Assembly (NCBI GenBank): GCA_945787445.1
Contig: CALZHT010000001.1
Span: 48,681-112,680, forward strand
DNA: 64,000 bases
DNA from: an uncultured Desulfobulbaceae bacterium
GTDB taxonomy: Bacteria > Desulfobacterota > Desulfobulbia > Desulfobulbales > CALZHT01
Direction of reading: 5' to 3'
Under the pieces are notes generated by a model. That model worked only from the letters and a program-made list of their open reading frames with translations, searched no databases and had not been told where the DNA came from. Position numbers and translations under genes: made by a program. Shown here piece after piece: positions 52,717 through 64,000 of the stretch; position 1 is the stretch's first letter; every line of letters starts with the position of its first letter.

Positions 52717-53736
52717 TCAAATATCCAACTCTTCTTTAAGATCGCGGGAAAGGAGAGAAGCCACCGCATCCTTGCAGTCCTTGTCTTCATACAGCACCTG
52801 ATACACCTGGGTAAGGATGGGCATTTCCACCCCTTCCCTGATTGCCAGCGCCATGGCGGAACGGGTAGTTTTTATTCCTTCCGCCACCATATTCATTTCC
52901 GCAAGAATTTCGGCAAGCTTCATTCCCTGGCCAAGCTTAAGACCAACAGTGCGGTTCCGGCTCAGATCCCCGGTACAGGTTAAGACCAGATCGCCAAGGC
53001 CGGCCAGCCCTGAAAAGGTCAGAGGATTTGCCCCCATCTTGACGCCCAGCCGGGTAATTTCCGCCAACCCTCTGGTTATCAAGGCCGCCCTGGTATTGGT
53101 CCCATACCCCATGCCGTCGCATATCCCTGCGGCAATGGCGATAATGTTTTTCAGGGCGCCGCCAAGTTCTAGACCGCGGACATCGTTACTGGCATACACC
53201 CGGAATCGTTCGGTGGAAAAAAGCTCCTGGAGAGCAATGGCATCTTCATTGCTGTTGGCAGCGACCGTCACTGCCGAGGGAAGATTAGCGGCAACCTCTT
53301 TGGCAAAGCTCGGCCCGGAGAGAATAGCCAGGTGCGCCTCGCTGGATGCGGGCACCACATCCTCCATCAACTGGGTCATGGTCATCAAGGTATCGTTTTC
53401 TATGCCCTTGGAGGCAGTGACAAGAAAGGCCCCCTTTTGCAGGTGGGGAACAGTATCCTCCAGCACCTGCCGGGTGACATGGGAAGGCACAACCATGACT
53501 ATAATGAGCTGATTGTGCACCGCGTCTTTGAGGTCCGCGGTTACCCGGATAGTGTCGTTGAGAGTAAAACCAGGGAGATAGGTGCGATTTTCCCGATGGG
53601 CGATAAGTTCTTCAACATGATCCGGCCGGTGACCCCAAAGGGTCACTGACAAGCCTTTTTCGCCCCACAATTTTGCCAGGGCAGTACCCCAGCTGCCAGC
53701 TCCGATTACGGCAATATTTTGTGAAAGGCTTGCCAT
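52717..53736 (-). CDS. gpsA: Glycerol-3-phosphate dehydrogenase [NAD(P)+]
   Basis: 339 residues. Makes sn-glycerol-3-phosphate from dihydroxyacetone phosphate for phospholipids. NAD-binding IAVIGAGSWGTALAKLWGEKG, VVPSH.. and SKGIENDTLMTMTQL, catalytic Lys region LGGALKNIIAIAAGICDGMGYGTNTRAALITRGLAEI. Starts 11 bp after the gyrA stop on the same strand. Confidence 0.95.
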   Translation of the reverse strand: MASLSQNIAVIGAGSWGTALAKLWGEKGLSVTLWGHRPDHVEELIAHRENRTYLPGFTLNDTIRVTADLKDAVHNQLIIVMVVPSHVTRQVLEDTVPHLQKGAFLVTASKGIENDTLMTMTQLMEDVVPASSEAHLAILSGPSFAKEVAANLPSAVTVAANSNEDAIALQELFSTERFRVYASNDVRGLELGGALKNIIAIAAGICDGMGYGTNTRAALITRGLAEITRLGVKMGANPLTFSGLAGLGDLVLTCTGDLSRNRTVGLKLGQGMKLAEILAEMNMVAEGIKTTRSAMALAIREGVEMPILTQVYQVLYEDKDCKDAVASLLSRDLKEELDI

Positions 53737-53747
53737 CTTGCGTCGTG

Positions 53748-56231
53748 TTATTCCTCTTGATCTTCCTCGTCATCACCGTTTTCATAGGGCTCTGCGACCC
53801 GGTCCAGGCCGACAACCTTCTCCCCTTTATCCAGGTTGATTAACCGTACACCCTGGGTATTCCTGCCAATAACCCGTACATTTTCCATTTTCATGCGGAT
53901 AATCTTGCCGCCATCGGTTATAAGCATGATTTCATCATCATCGTTAACCTGCAGGGCGCCTACTACCTTGCCGTTCCTCTTGCTTGGCTTGATGGCAATA
54001 ACCCCTTTGCCGCCTCTTCTGCGCAGGGGATATTCATCTATGGATGTTCTTTTGCCGTAGCCGTTCTCGCTAACGGCCAGCACCGAAGAGTCGGTATAGA
54101 GAACAACCACTCCCACCACTTTATCATCTTCGGCAAGCTTAATACCCCTGACCCCGGCAGCGGTGCGCCCCATGGTCCGCACATCCTTTTCATTGAACTT
54201 CACCGACTGGCCGTTATGAGAAATCAACAGAATGTCATTGTTGCCATACGTCAAGGCGGCTGTAATAATCTCGTCGTTTTCCCGTATGGTGAGAGCAATC
54301 TTGCCCTTACGCAGGGGACGCCTGAATTCCTCCAGTACCGTCTTTTTAACGACCCCTTTTTTGGTTACCATCATAACATGGCGCTCTTCACCTTCTTCAG
54401 TATCAAAGCTTGTTACCGGCAGAATAGCCGCAACCGTCTCACCTTCAGAAAGTTCCAAAAGGTTGACGATGGCCTTGCCTCGGGCAATACGGCTCGCCTG
54501 GGGAATCTGATAGACCTTGCGCCAGAATACCTTGCCCAGGTTGGTGAAAAACAGGAAGGTATCATGGGTGGAAGCGAGATACAGATCTTTGACAAAGTCT
54601 TCTTCGGTGGTGTTGATGCCTTTAATGCCTTTACCGCCGCGCCTCTGGGCCCTATAGAGCTCAACCGGATTTCTTTTTATGTAGCCGTCCCTGGTCACGG
54701 TTACGGCCATGTTTTCCTGGATGATCAGATCTTCCGGCAGAATTTCCTCCGGCGCTTCGATGATTTCCGTGCGCCGTTCATCGCCGAACTGCTCTTTGAT
54801 TTCAAGGAACTCATCCTTGATGATCTTCATCACCAGAGTTTCATCAGAAAGCACCTGTTTATACCAGTTTATCTGTTCAACAAGCTCCTCATACTCTTTT
54901 ATAATTTTCTCGCGCTCCAAGCCGGTCAAACGCTGCAATCTCATTTCCAGAATATTCTGGGCCTGGATTTCGGTAAGCGCAAATTTCTCCATCAAAGAAG
55001 CTTTGGCTTCCTGGGGATTCGGCGATGCCTTGATAAGTGCCACCACCTCGTCCAGGTTGCTGATGGCAATCTTCAATCCTTCAAGAATATGGGCCCGTTC
55101 CTCGGCTTTTTTCAGGTCATAGGCGGTACGGCGGAACACAATGGTGCGCCGGTGCATGATGAAGCTCTCTAAAATCTGCTTTATATTGAGAACTTCGGGC
55201 TTGTTGTTGACAATGGAAAGAAAAATAATGCCAAAGGTCTTTTGCAGGGGGGTCAGCTTATAAAGCTGGTTCAAGACCACATCGGTTATTTCGTCCTTTT
55301 TGAGCTCCAGGACAATGCGCATTCCTTCCCGGTCTGATTCATCGCGGACCGTGGAGATGGAATCAATTCTCTTTTCTTTAATCAACAAAGCGATCTTTTC
55401 CACCAGGGTGGCCTTGTTCTGCATGTACGGTATTTCGGTAATGATAATGGCTTCACGGTCTTTTTTTATTTTTTCCACATGGGTCTTTGACCGCATGAGA
55501 ATGGAACCACGCCCGGTTTCATATGCTTCCCGGATCCCGGCCCGGCCGCAAATATATGCGCCGGTCGGGAAATCCGGGCCGGTAATGACATCCATCAAGC
55601 TATTAACTGTAGTATTGGGATCGTCGATTAAGATGATCAAGCCGTTCAACACTTCAGTCAGGTTGTGGGGTGGAATGTTGGTCGCCATGCCCACCGCAAT
55701 ACCTGAAGAGCCGTTAATGAGAAGGTTGGGGATTTTGGCGGGGAAGACGACCGGTTCGATCAGGCTGTTATCATAGGTGGGAACAAAATCAACGGTTTCC
55801 TTTTCAAGGTCGGCGATCAGTTCCTGGTCAAGTTTGGTCATGCGGGCTTCGGTATACCGCATGGCAGCAGGAGAATCACCGTCTATGGAACCGAAATTCC
55901 CCTGACCGTCAACCAGGGGATAGCGCATGGAAAAATGCTGGGCCATGCGGACAATGGTGTCATACACCGCCGTATCACCATGGGGGTGGTACTTACCGAT
56001 AACATCACCGACAATACGGGCCGACTTGAGATAGGGACGGTTGTGGTAGTTGCTGAGTTCACGCATGGCGTACAGAGCCCTTCTGTGCACCGGTTTTAAA
56101 CCATCCCGCACATCGGGCAGAGCCCGGCCGACGATAACGGACATGGCATAATCAAGGTAGGACTTCTTCAGCTCCTTTTCTATGGAAATAGTATTATTTT
56201 GAGGCGGTATTATTGTGGTTTCTTCGACCAT
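53748..56231 (-). CDS. gyrA: DNA gyrase subunit A
   Basis: 827 residues. Introduces negative supercoils with GyrB. Active-site Tyr in [10 protein letters not shown]; the segment [17 protein letters not shown] corresponds to the quinolone-resistance region, with Thr at the position that is Ser83 in E. coli, a common natural variant. The C-terminal pinwheel starts with the GyrA box [10 protein letters not shown] and has repeated blades. The acidic tail ends [11 protein letters not shown]. Lies 30 bp after gyrB. Confidence 0.98.
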   Translation of the reverse strand: MVEETTIIPPQNNTISIEKELKKSYLDYAMSVIVGRALPDVRDGLKPVHRRALYAMRELSNYHNRPYLKSARIVGDVIGKYHPHGDTAVYDTIVRMAQHFSMRYPLVDGQGNFGSIDGDSPAAMRYTEARMTKLDQELIADLEKETVDFVPTYDNSLIEPVVFPAKIPNLLINGSSGIAVGMATNIPPHNLTEVLNGLIILIDDPNTTVNSLMDVITGPDFPTGAYICGRAGIREAYETGRGSILMRSKTHVEKIKKDREAIIITEIPYMQNKATLVEKIALLIKEKRIDSISTVRDESDREGMRIVLELKKDEITDVVLNQLYKLTPLQKTFGIIFLSIVNNKPEVLNIKQILESFIMHRRTIVFRRTAYDLKKAEERAHILEGLKIAISNLDEVVALIKASPNPQEAKASLMEKFALTEIQAQNILEMRLQRLTGLEREKIIKEYEELVEQINWYKQVLSDETLVMKIIKDEFLEIKEQFGDERRTEIIEAPEEILPEDLIIQENMAVTVTRDGYIKRNPVELYRAQRRGGKGIKGINTTEEDFVKDLYLASTHDTFLFFTNLGKVFWRKVYQIPQASRIARGKAIVNLLELSEGETVAAILPVTSFDTEEGEERHVMMVTKKGVVKKTVLEEFRRPLRKGKIALTIRENDEIITAALTYGNNDILLISHNGQSVKFNEKDVRTMGRTAAGVRGIKLAEDDKVVGVVVLYTDSSVLAVSENGYGKRTSIDEYPLRRRGGKGVIAIKPSKRNGKVVGALQVNDDDEIMLITDGGKIIRMKMENVRVIGRNTQGVRLINLDKGEKVVGLDRVAEPYENGDDEEDQEE

Positions 56232-56261
56232 TTCTTTTCGTATCCTTAATGTAATCGCTTG

Positions 56262-58709
<2,448 letters not shown>

Positions 58710-58726
58710 CTAACTTTTGATGTTTA

Positions 58727-59863
58727 TCAAATTTTCATAGGCATAATAATACTTTCAAAACCTTTATCTTCCTGTGAAGTTAGTAAACATGGACTTTCTT
58801 GCGAATTAATATTTACATTTATTTTATTTCCTTGCATTGCGTGTAATGTATCAATAAAATATTTGCCGTTAAAACCAAGTTTCATTGGAATACCATGCAA
58901 TTCTATGTCTATTTCATCTGTTGCATTACCAATATCCAAACTTTCTGATGTTAATATTAATTTATGTTTATCAATGTTAAAATGAACAGCATTAAATCTA
59001 TCTTCTGTAAAGATATTCATTCTTTTCATTGAATTTAAAAATTCATTTTTATCTATTAAAAAATAATTTTCATTGGTTATTGCACTGACTATATTTCTAT
59101 AATCTGGAAAATCTCCATTCATTAATCTAATAATAAGAATAGAATTGGAAGTTTTAATCACAGCCTGTTTTTTATCAAAATAAATATTAATGGATTCCTC
59201 TGCCTCACACCATTTTCGTATTTCTTGAATTCCTTTTTTTGGAATTATAGTATTTTTTTCTATTGTCAGGTTGTCATACTCTTCATCGCTAATTTCTTTT
59301 TCCATTAAAGAAAGTCTATGACCATCAGAAGAAACCATTCGTAATATTTTTTTATTTTCATCATTATTTATTTTTTCTAAAAGCACTCCGGTGAGATTGA
59401 ATTGGCTTTCAGCTTCCGAGGCCACTGAGAAAATTGTTTTATCGATAAGATCTCTCATTATTTCCGAATTTACTAAAGTTAACTTTTCATCATCATATTC
59501 AGGAAATGAGGGAAATTCTTCGGCAGGCATACCGGAAAGGTTATAATTTGTTGCTTTGGCTTTTATTCGCACCCAATTATTTTCAAGCTCTTCAAGTTTT
59601 ATATGCTCATTATTTGATTCCCGGACAATTTCAAAAAGTTTCTTTGCCGGAAGAGTTATGGAACCGGGTGCAGTTATTTCAGCAGGCAAGGTGGTTTTTA
59701 TTCCCACCTCAAGATCAGTACCAGTCAATATCAAAGAATCGTTTTCAGTTTGTATAAGGACATTGGAGAGAATGGCAATTGAACCCTTCTTGCTCGCTAT
59801 GTTTTGAATAGAAGTCAGTCCTGCTAAAAATTCATCTTTGGATACGCTTATATGTAAAGACAT
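58727..59863 (-). CDS. dnaN: DNA polymerase III sliding clamp (beta subunit)
   Basis: 378 residues, standard size. Ring-shaped processivity clamp. Three-fold repeated clamp domains; start MSLHISVSKDEFLAGLTSIQNIASKK and end GFESIIMPMKI (the conserved P-M-R/K end). The gene is notably A+T-rich compared with gyrB. No dnaA is adjacent, unlike the classic dnaA-dnaN order. Confidence 0.96.
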   Translation of the reverse strand: MSLHISVSKDEFLAGLTSIQNIASKKGSIAILSNVLIQTENDSLILTGTDLEVGIKTTLPAEITAPGSITLPAKKLFEIVRESNNEHIKLEELENNWVRIKAKATNYNLSGMPAEEFPSFPEYDDEKLTLVNSEIMRDLIDKTIFSVASEAESQFNLTGVLLEKINNDENKKILRMVSSDGHRLSLMEKEISDEEYDNLTIEKNTIIPKKGIQEIRKWCEAEESINIYFDKKQAVIKTSNSILIIRLMNGDFPDYRNIVSAITNENYFLIDKNEFLNSMKRMNIFTEDRFNAVHFNIDKHKLILTSESLDIGNATDEIDIELHGIPMKLGFNGKYFIDTLHAMQGNKINVNINSQESPCLLTSQEDKGFESIIMPMKI

Positions 59864-60234
59864 ATTCCCACCCGTTTTCTAATTATTAATTATTTAAGAA
59901 TGAGATTATTATTATTTGTGGTGTTGATATGTGCAAAAAACAAGCAAATATACGAAATTTAATGTTTTTTTATTAATATTCCATTTTGGATAAAAAGGGG
60001 AAAAAAGAGAAAAATGAGTTATCAACATTTTATTAAAAATATCCCTTTTAATAAGTTGAAGTTGAGAAATAACTTATTAAATAACTGCAAGAAATCATTA
60101 AATAAATAGAAATTAAGAAAGAATGTGTTATCCTGTGCCGAAATATAGTTTACATTTGATAAAATTTCAATGCTTTAAAAAGAAATTACCCCGTCGTTTT
60201 CAAATAAAAAAATTGTTAGGTTTTTTTATAGTGA
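59864..60234. other. AT-rich gap beside dnaN, candidate origin-associated region
   Basis: 371 bp of strongly AT-rich DNA between divergent genes. Two DnaA-box-like 9-mers: TTATCAACA at 60019-60027 (one mismatch to TTATCCACA) and TGTTGATAT at 59922-59930 on the other strand. Several AT tracts resemble unwinding elements. The promoters of dnaN and the serine hydrolase gene must also be here. Origin function is inference. Confidence 0.4.
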
Positions 60235-60237
60235 TTG

Positions 60238-61374
60238 GTGCTTTTTGTGAAGGAAGATAATCCATTTAAAAAATTAGAAAAAAGACTGCACAATCTTTTT
60301 AAAGAGGCAATTGCCAAAAACGTCTTTCCCGGTGCTGAGGTGGGAATAACAATAGGCAGGCCGCTGGAAAGAAGAATATTCATGTCGCATTATGGTAACA
60401 GAACCCTTTTCCCCAGCCCACTACCTCTCAATATAAATACCTGTTTTGACCTGGCATCATTGACCAAGCCTTTTGCAACCACTTTGTCCATTCTCTGCCT
60501 GATCAAGCAAAACAAGATACGTATTGATGAAAAGTTAGAATCCATATTTCCGGATATTCCCAGCGATAAAAAAGGGATAACCATAAAGCAGCTCTTGGAT
60601 CATAGCGCAGGTTTTCCAGACTATAGGGAATATTTCAAAGAGGTTGCGAAAAAAGAGAAAAATAAAAGAAAAAAGCTGTTAAAAAGGCTGATTTTTCAGG
60701 AAGAACTGCATGAAAAACCAGGAAAAAAACAAGTATACAGTGATATAGGTTTTATACTTCTCGGTTTCATAATAGAACTCCTTTCAGGCAAGGAAATCGA
60801 TACATTTTTTAAGGAAAGTATTGTAAAACCGCTTGGCCTGGAAAAAGGGATTTTTTATCAACGAAATAAAAATATAGGGAAAGAACAAGAAGCTCTTTTT
60901 GCTGCAACAGAGTTATGTCCTTGGCGAAAAAGGATTATTGTCGGCCAAGTCCATGATGAAAACACCTATGCAATTGAGGGGGTTTCCGGACAGGCCGGGC
61001 TTTTTGGTGATATTGAAAGTGTTCTGCTTTTTACCACTGAAATTTTAGACCAATGGCAGGGAAGAACAAGCCATCCCAACTACTTAAACACTGATTTACA
61101 TATTTTTTTACAGAAAGAGAAGGATCAACAAGGAACACGGGTTTTAGGTTTTGATACGCCGGATACAGAAGGATCAAGCGCCGGGAGATATTTTTCTAAA
61201 AAAAGCGTCGGTCATCTGGGTTTTACCGGAACATCTTTTTGGATAGATCCTGAAAGGTACCTTATTGTCGTTCTCCTCACCAACCGGATCCACCCAACCC
61301 GTGAAAATAAGAAAATCCAGGACTTTAGACCTCTATTTCACGATTCGATAGTGGAAGAACTGAACCTGACCTAA
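60238..61374 (+). CDS. Beta-lactamase-family serine hydrolase
   Basis: About 378 residues. SxxK in FDLASLTKPFAT (Ser nucleophile ~78), YSD in QVYSDIGFILLG (Tyr base), and the HTG-like GHLGFTGTSFWIDPER. No signal peptide, so unlike secreted penicillinases it is probably cytoplasmic, perhaps an esterase or peptidase of the class C/DUF family. Start uncertain: TTG 60235, GTG 60238 or GTG 60247. Divergent from dnaN. Confidence 0.85.
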   Translation: MLFVKEDNPFKKLEKRLHNLFKEAIAKNVFPGAEVGITIGRPLERRIFMSHYGNRTLFPSPLPLNINTCFDLASLTKPFATTLSILCLIKQNKIRIDEKLESIFPDIPSDKKGITIKQLLDHSAGFPDYREYFKEVAKKEKNKRKKLLKRLIFQEELHEKPGKKQVYSDIGFILLGFIIELLSGKEIDTFFKESIVKPLGLEKGIFYQRNKNIGKEQEALFAATELCPWRKRIIVGQVHDENTYAIEGVSGQAGLFGDIESVLLFTTEILDQWQGRTSHPNYLNTDLHIFLQKEKDQQGTRVLGFDTPDTEGSSAGRYFSKKSVGHLGFTGTSFWIDPERYLIVVLLTNRIHPTRENKKIQDFRPLFHDSIVEELNLT

Positions 61375-61420
61375 ATTGAGCGTTTCAAATTTTGAAAAGG
61401 AAATTATTTTATACCAAGTT

Positions 61421-61460
61421 AAGTGCCTAAAGTGCGCTAAAGTTCGAAGTGACTAAAGTT
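61421..61460 (+). repeat. CTAAAGT short repeats
   Basis: CTAAAGT occurs at 61427, 61437 and 61453 within AAGTGCCTAAAGTGCGC...; low-complexity repeat between the convergent hydrolase and mtnA genes. A palindrome TTTCAAATTTTGAAA lies just before (61383-61397). Confidence 0.4.
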
Positions 61461-61564
61461 AAAGGAATATCTGATAAAATAAGTACATTAACCTAAGGCA
61501 CTCTTACGGGCTTTATCAATGCAGGTCCCATCGTAAAATCCTCGAATTCAGGATATCTGAAATT

Positions 61565-62671
61565 TTACCGGTGTTCTGGAAAAAGGGTAAGAATGGCTTC
61601 TTCGTTGGCGGCAGTCACTCCTCTCTCCGTTATAAGACCGGTAATCAGCCGTGCCGGAGTCACATCAAAACCATAGTTTGCCGCCGGAGTATTTGCAGGC
61701 GGGACCAGCACTTTTTCGAGTTCCCCATTTTCCGTTAACCCACTAATTATAGTAACCTCTTCAGCCGACCGCTGCTCAATGGGAATTTCCTTAAGGCCAT
61801 CGGAAATTTGCCAGTCAAAAGTTGAAGAAGGCAGAGCCACATAAAATGGGATGGTATTATCCCGGGCAGCAAGCGCCTTGAGGTACGTTCCTATTTTATT
61901 GGCCACATCGCCGGAACGTGTGGTGCGATCGGTTCCAACAATGACCAAATCCACCAGTCCATGCTGCATAAGATGTCCGCCGGTATTATCCGCAATCAGG
62001 GTGTGGGGAACGGATTCCTCTTTCAGTTCCCACGCCGTGAGCTTGGCGCCCTGCAGCCAGGGCCTTGTTTCATCAACCCAGACATGGACCTTGATCCCGG
62101 CCCGGTGCGCGGCATAGATGGGAGATGTGGCGGAGCCGTAATCCACAAATGCAAGCCAGCCGGCATTACAATGGGTGAGAATGTTTACAGGCTCTCCGTT
62201 TTTTTCCTTGCTGATTGCAGAGATTACTTCAAGACCGTGTTCACCGATGCATTTGCAAAAATCTGCATCTTCATCCGCTATCTGACAGGCTGTTTCAAAA
62301 GCCTTTTTAGTCTTTGCTTCCTTTGTCTCTTCCTGATTGATAGCATCGAGCTGCCTCTGCACGGCCCAGGACAAATTTTTAGCGGTTGGTCTTGTTGACA
62401 GAAGCGTATCGGCGGAACTTTGAAGATGCGCTGAGATTTTTTCACCAGGTGCATGCACCATGGCGCAATACATGCCGAATCCGGCGGTGGCGCCGATAAG
62501 CCCGGCACCCCTGACATGCATGTCGCGGATAGCTGCTGCGAAATCCGCAACCGTTTTCAGGTCTTCAACAACGAACCGGTGGGGAAGATGTCGCTGATCA
62601 ATAATGTGAATAATTTGCGGATTGTTTGTATCCGGCCAGATGGTGCGGTGGTGTTTGCCGTTAACTTTCAT
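61565..62671 (-). CDS. mtnA: S-methyl-5-thioribose-1-phosphate isomerase
   Basis: 368 residues. Methionine-salvage enzyme, aldose-ketose isomerase related to eIF2B-alpha. RDMHVRGAGLIGATAGFGMY, the catalytic Cys in ILTHCNAGWLAF and the catalytic Asp in VGTDRTTRSGDVANKIGTY are in place. No other salvage genes are nearby. A MITE copy sits 25 bp upstream of the start codon and so must affect or supply its promoter. Confidence 0.92.
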   Translation of the reverse strand: MKVNGKHHRTIWPDTNNPQIIHIIDQRHLPHRFVVEDLKTVADFAAAIRDMHVRGAGLIGATAGFGMYCAMVHAPGEKISAHLQSSADTLLSTRPTAKNLSWAVQRQLDAINQEETKEAKTKKAFETACQIADEDADFCKCIGEHGLEVISAISKEKNGEPVNILTHCNAGWLAFVDYGSATSPIYAAHRAGIKVHVWVDETRPWLQGAKLTAWELKEESVPHTLIADNTGGHLMQHGLVDLVIVGTDRTTRSGDVANKIGTYLKALAARDNTIPFYVALPSSTFDWQISDGLKEIPIEQRSAEEVTIISGLTENGELEKVLVPPANTPAANYGFDVTPARLITGLITERGVTAANEEAILTLFPEHR

Positions 62672-62695
62672 TTATGAACCTATGGCTGATTGATT

Positions 62696-62820
62696 ATTCC
62701 AGGTTGCATTCAAAGAGATAACAAGGCCGCTAAGGAGGAGGCTCCGGAGGCGTATATGAAATACGTTGAGGAAGCCGACGACGCAGCCAACAAAGTTAGA
62801 ATTTGAATGCGACTTGGTAT
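62696..62820 (+). mobile_element. MITE-like element, family 2, copy 2
   Basis: 125 bp with terminal repeats ATTCCAGGTTGCATTCAAA and TTTGAATGCGACTTGGTAT. Aligns with 31850-32000 over its length, except for a 27-bp in-frame gap. Inserted just upstream of mtnA. Confidence 0.75.
62756..62806 (+). CDS. 16-codon micro-ORF inside the MITE
   Basis: MKYVEEADDAANKVRI, with GGAGG 5 nt before the ATG. Same start, same end and same reading frame as the micro-ORF at 31909-31986. It points away from mtnA. Confidence 0.3.
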   Translation: MKYVEEADDAANKVRI

Positions 62821-62891
62821 TAGCATCAGAAAAAAAGAGAAAAAAGATAATAGGATATGAGACCCACACCCAGGGAACCGTATATAAGCAG

Positions 62892-62987
62892 TCAGGGCGG
62901 GCAGGAGTCCTTAAATTTTTTTTGAATAAAAACAAAGCCTATTATTGCCATAATAACGGCAAAAACAAAACTGACCCAAATAAGCAC
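62892..62987 (-). CDS. Possible 31-residue membrane peptide
   Basis: GTG 62987 with a perfect AAGGAG 7 nt upstream. Peptide: one hydrophobic helix (LIWVSFVFAVIMAIIGFVF) then a basic tail (IQKKFKDSCPP). Follows the DUF47 gene on the same strand, after a hairpin. It could be a small subunit linked to the phosphate transporter genes; unproven. Confidence 0.4.
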   Translation of the reverse strand: MLIWVSFVFAVIMAIIGFVFIQKKFKDSCPP

Positions 62988-63004
62988 ACCAAAACTCCTT
63001 GAAG

Positions 63005-63069
63005 AGCTGTAAAAGGGCATGAAGGGTTTGGCACTCTGTGCCCTTGTCTCTTCGTGCCTAGTTACAGCT
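63005..63069 (-). promoter_or_regulatory. Nested hairpin between DUF47 gene and small ORF
   Basis: Outer 8-bp arms AGCTGTAA / TTACAGCT (63005-63012, 63062-63069) enclose AGGGCA / TGCCCT (63014-63019, 63039-63044). It ends 4 nt before the ribosome binding site of the small ORF on the minus strand. No T run follows. Confidence 0.5.
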
Positions 63070-63091
63070 AAATCTAATGAAAAAATACGTA

Positions 63092-63763
63092 TCAGTCCCT
63101 TTCAATCATAGCCCGCATCATGTCTCCGGTATTTTCCGCATGATTGGCAATAGCACCGATACGTTCTGTAAGACCAATCATATGTATAACCACGATTGGA
63201 TCTGATACTTTTGTAAAAATGTTAAACTTAAGGGCGTCTTCAAGTTTATCCGCTTCATGTTCACATTTGTGCAGGTTGCGGATTATGTCTTTAACAATTG
63301 TTCGCTGACGCTCTGAATAGTCGTCAAAATATAATCGGGCCTCCTTAACCATGACACTTACCTCTTCAATAGGGGTAATAACCGCATCGACCAGATCAAA
63401 AAATCCTTTTTTCAGCTCTTCGGACACCACGGTATCTGGACGATACGAAATCCAGTTCAGGCAATCCTCTACGCAGTCAAGAACCTTATCCTGTTCCTGG
63501 ATGTACATAAAGAGCTGGAATTTATCCACCGTCATTTTCCCCCGCTTGGAAATAGTCCTGCGGATGTTGATTTTTATCTCGTCCGCTTCACTTTCAAGCC
63601 GGTCAACTTCCCGCAGATATTCGGCAAACCTGTCGCATCTGTTTGAAAAATAACATTCAACCGACTGCTGAAAGGCCCATGCACATTCCTTGACTTTTTC
63701 GGCATGCTCCTGGAATCCGTCAAAGGGTAAGGCGACAAATTGTGAAAAGAGCGGTAAGCGCAT
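63092..63763 (-). CDS. DUF47 / PhoU-divergent family protein
   Basis: 223 residues. All-helical, PhoU-like: FDGFQEHAEKVKECAWAFQQSVECYFSN, VDRLESEADEIKINIRRTISKRGKMTVDKFQLFMYIQEQDKVLDCVEDCLNWISYR, ending GLTERIGAIANHAENTGDMMRAMIERD. ExxxD motifs in this family bind metal clusters. Usually encoded with, and regulating, a Pit-type phosphate transporter; the upstream partial gene fits this. Confidence 0.9.
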   Translation of the reverse strand: MRLPLFSQFVALPFDGFQEHAEKVKECAWAFQQSVECYFSNRCDRFAEYLREVDRLESEADEIKINIRRTISKRGKMTVDKFQLFMYIQEQDKVLDCVEDCLNWISYRPDTVVSEELKKGFFDLVDAVITPIEEVSVMVKEARLYFDDYSERQRTIVKDIIRNLHKCEHEADKLEDALKFNIFTKVSDPIVVIHMIGLTERIGAIANHAENTGDMMRAMIERD

Positions 63764-63793
63764 ATTGATTTCCTCTCTTAAGTTCTTATTGTT

Positions 63794-64000
63794 TCAAGTA
63801 TTTCTGCGTATCTCACAGGCGGAAGCACTTTCTTTTTCAGTGCCTAAATATTCTCTGAAAATATCGAGAAGATTTTGGGTTTGCAGCGATATTTTCTCAC
63901 AATTTTCAAGAAAGCCGTAATAAAGAATACTGAGTCGTGTCTTTGATTCATTGTTTTGTATGCGATGAATCTGGTTTTTATTAAAATCAAGCACAGCGTC
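63794..64000 (-). CDS. C-terminal end of a probable phosphate transporter / PhoU-like protein (runs off window)
   Basis: The frame is open to the window edge; 68 codons visible. Helical sequence (NNESKTRLSILYYGFLENCEKISLQTQNLLDIFREYLGTEKES) resembles the PhoU-like C-terminus of phosphate transporters. The DUF47 gene follows 30 bp later, the usual Pit partner. Assignment rests mostly on context. Confidence 0.5.
   Translation of the reverse strand, partial: DAVLDFNKNQIHRIQNNESKTRLSILYYGFLENCEKISLQTQNLLDIFREYLGTEKESASACEIRRNT

Larger units (their letters stand above)
62672..63091. other. Intergenic with MITE, small ORF and hairpin
   Basis: 420-bp gap between mtnA and the DUF47 gene, both minus strand. 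Filled by the MITE (62696-62820), a possible 31-residue membrane peptide (62892-62987) and a nested hairpin (63005-63069); see separate entries. Confidence 0.6.

Noticed and set aside
54216..55172. 318-codon plus-strand open frame inside gyrA
   Set aside because: Shadow of the strongly conserved gyrA coding strand; no ribosome binding site or domain.

Overview
The window looks like a piece of a Gram-negative, probably anaerobic Desulfobacterota (deltaproteobacterial, perhaps Desulfobulbales-like) chromosome. This is inferred from gene content and style: outer-membrane and lipoprotein genes, an RND efflux pair, an OFA-family organic-anion transporter, an MJ0042 zinc-ribbon/PilZ protein, a dnaN-gyrB-gyrA-gpsA block, and many short intergenic repeats. 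No rRNA, tRNA, CRISPR array or phage module was seen.

Layout. 1-10.4 kb is housekeeping: the start of a RelA/SpoT-type enzyme, RNase R, TrmJ, a methyltransferase, a PilZ protein, RdgB, AroC, glycogen synthase and GAPDH. 10.4-15.9 kb holds a 1452-residue PPDK-like protein without the PEP-binding barrel, followed by alanine dehydrogenase. 16-18.2 kb has a histidine kinase with a degenerate RsbT-like head, a cytochrome b5-like protein and a Dps-like ferritin gene broken by an in-frame TAA. 18.7-25.6 kb is a beta-oxidation operon (acyl-CoA dehydrogenase, thiolase, FadB/J-type protein, acyl-CoA synthetase). It is followed on the other strand by a patatin, a radical SAM protein and an SDR enzyme that lacks the usual catalytic Tyr.

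29.4-34 kb is an OmpR/PhoR-type two-component system, a secreted spondin-domain protein and an exported MsrA-MsrB fusion. Direct repeats of GTGATAC spaced exactly 11 bp lie before the regulator gene (2-3 units) and after the kinase gene (4 units). I read these as binding sites for the regulator and the locus as an oxidative-damage repair module of the cell envelope. 34-38 kb has a voltage-gated K+ channel, a cNMP-binding protein with a lysine-rich tail and an OFA transporter.

38.8-43.8 kb and 48.7-49.6 kb hold small genes, all on the minus strand, most of them secreted or unknown proteins or toxin-antitoxin pairs. At several of them a foldable site with TAAC/GTTA ends lies about 25-36 nt before the start codon. 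I propose these are integron cassettes without an integrase in view (CALIN-like). They surround an RND efflux operon and also contain two copies of a ~240-bp MITE-like element.

49.8-59.9 kb carries an Old Yellow Enzyme, a PilZ protein, a DUF1207 protein, gpsA, gyrA, gyrB and dnaN. A ~370-bp very AT-rich gap after dnaN has two DnaA-box-like 9-mers and may be origin-associated. 60.2-64 kb has a serine hydrolase, mtnA, a PhoU-like DUF47 protein and the end of a likely phosphate transporter. A second MITE family (31850, 62696, partial near 51300) carries a tiny ORF with a good ribosome binding site in both complete copies.
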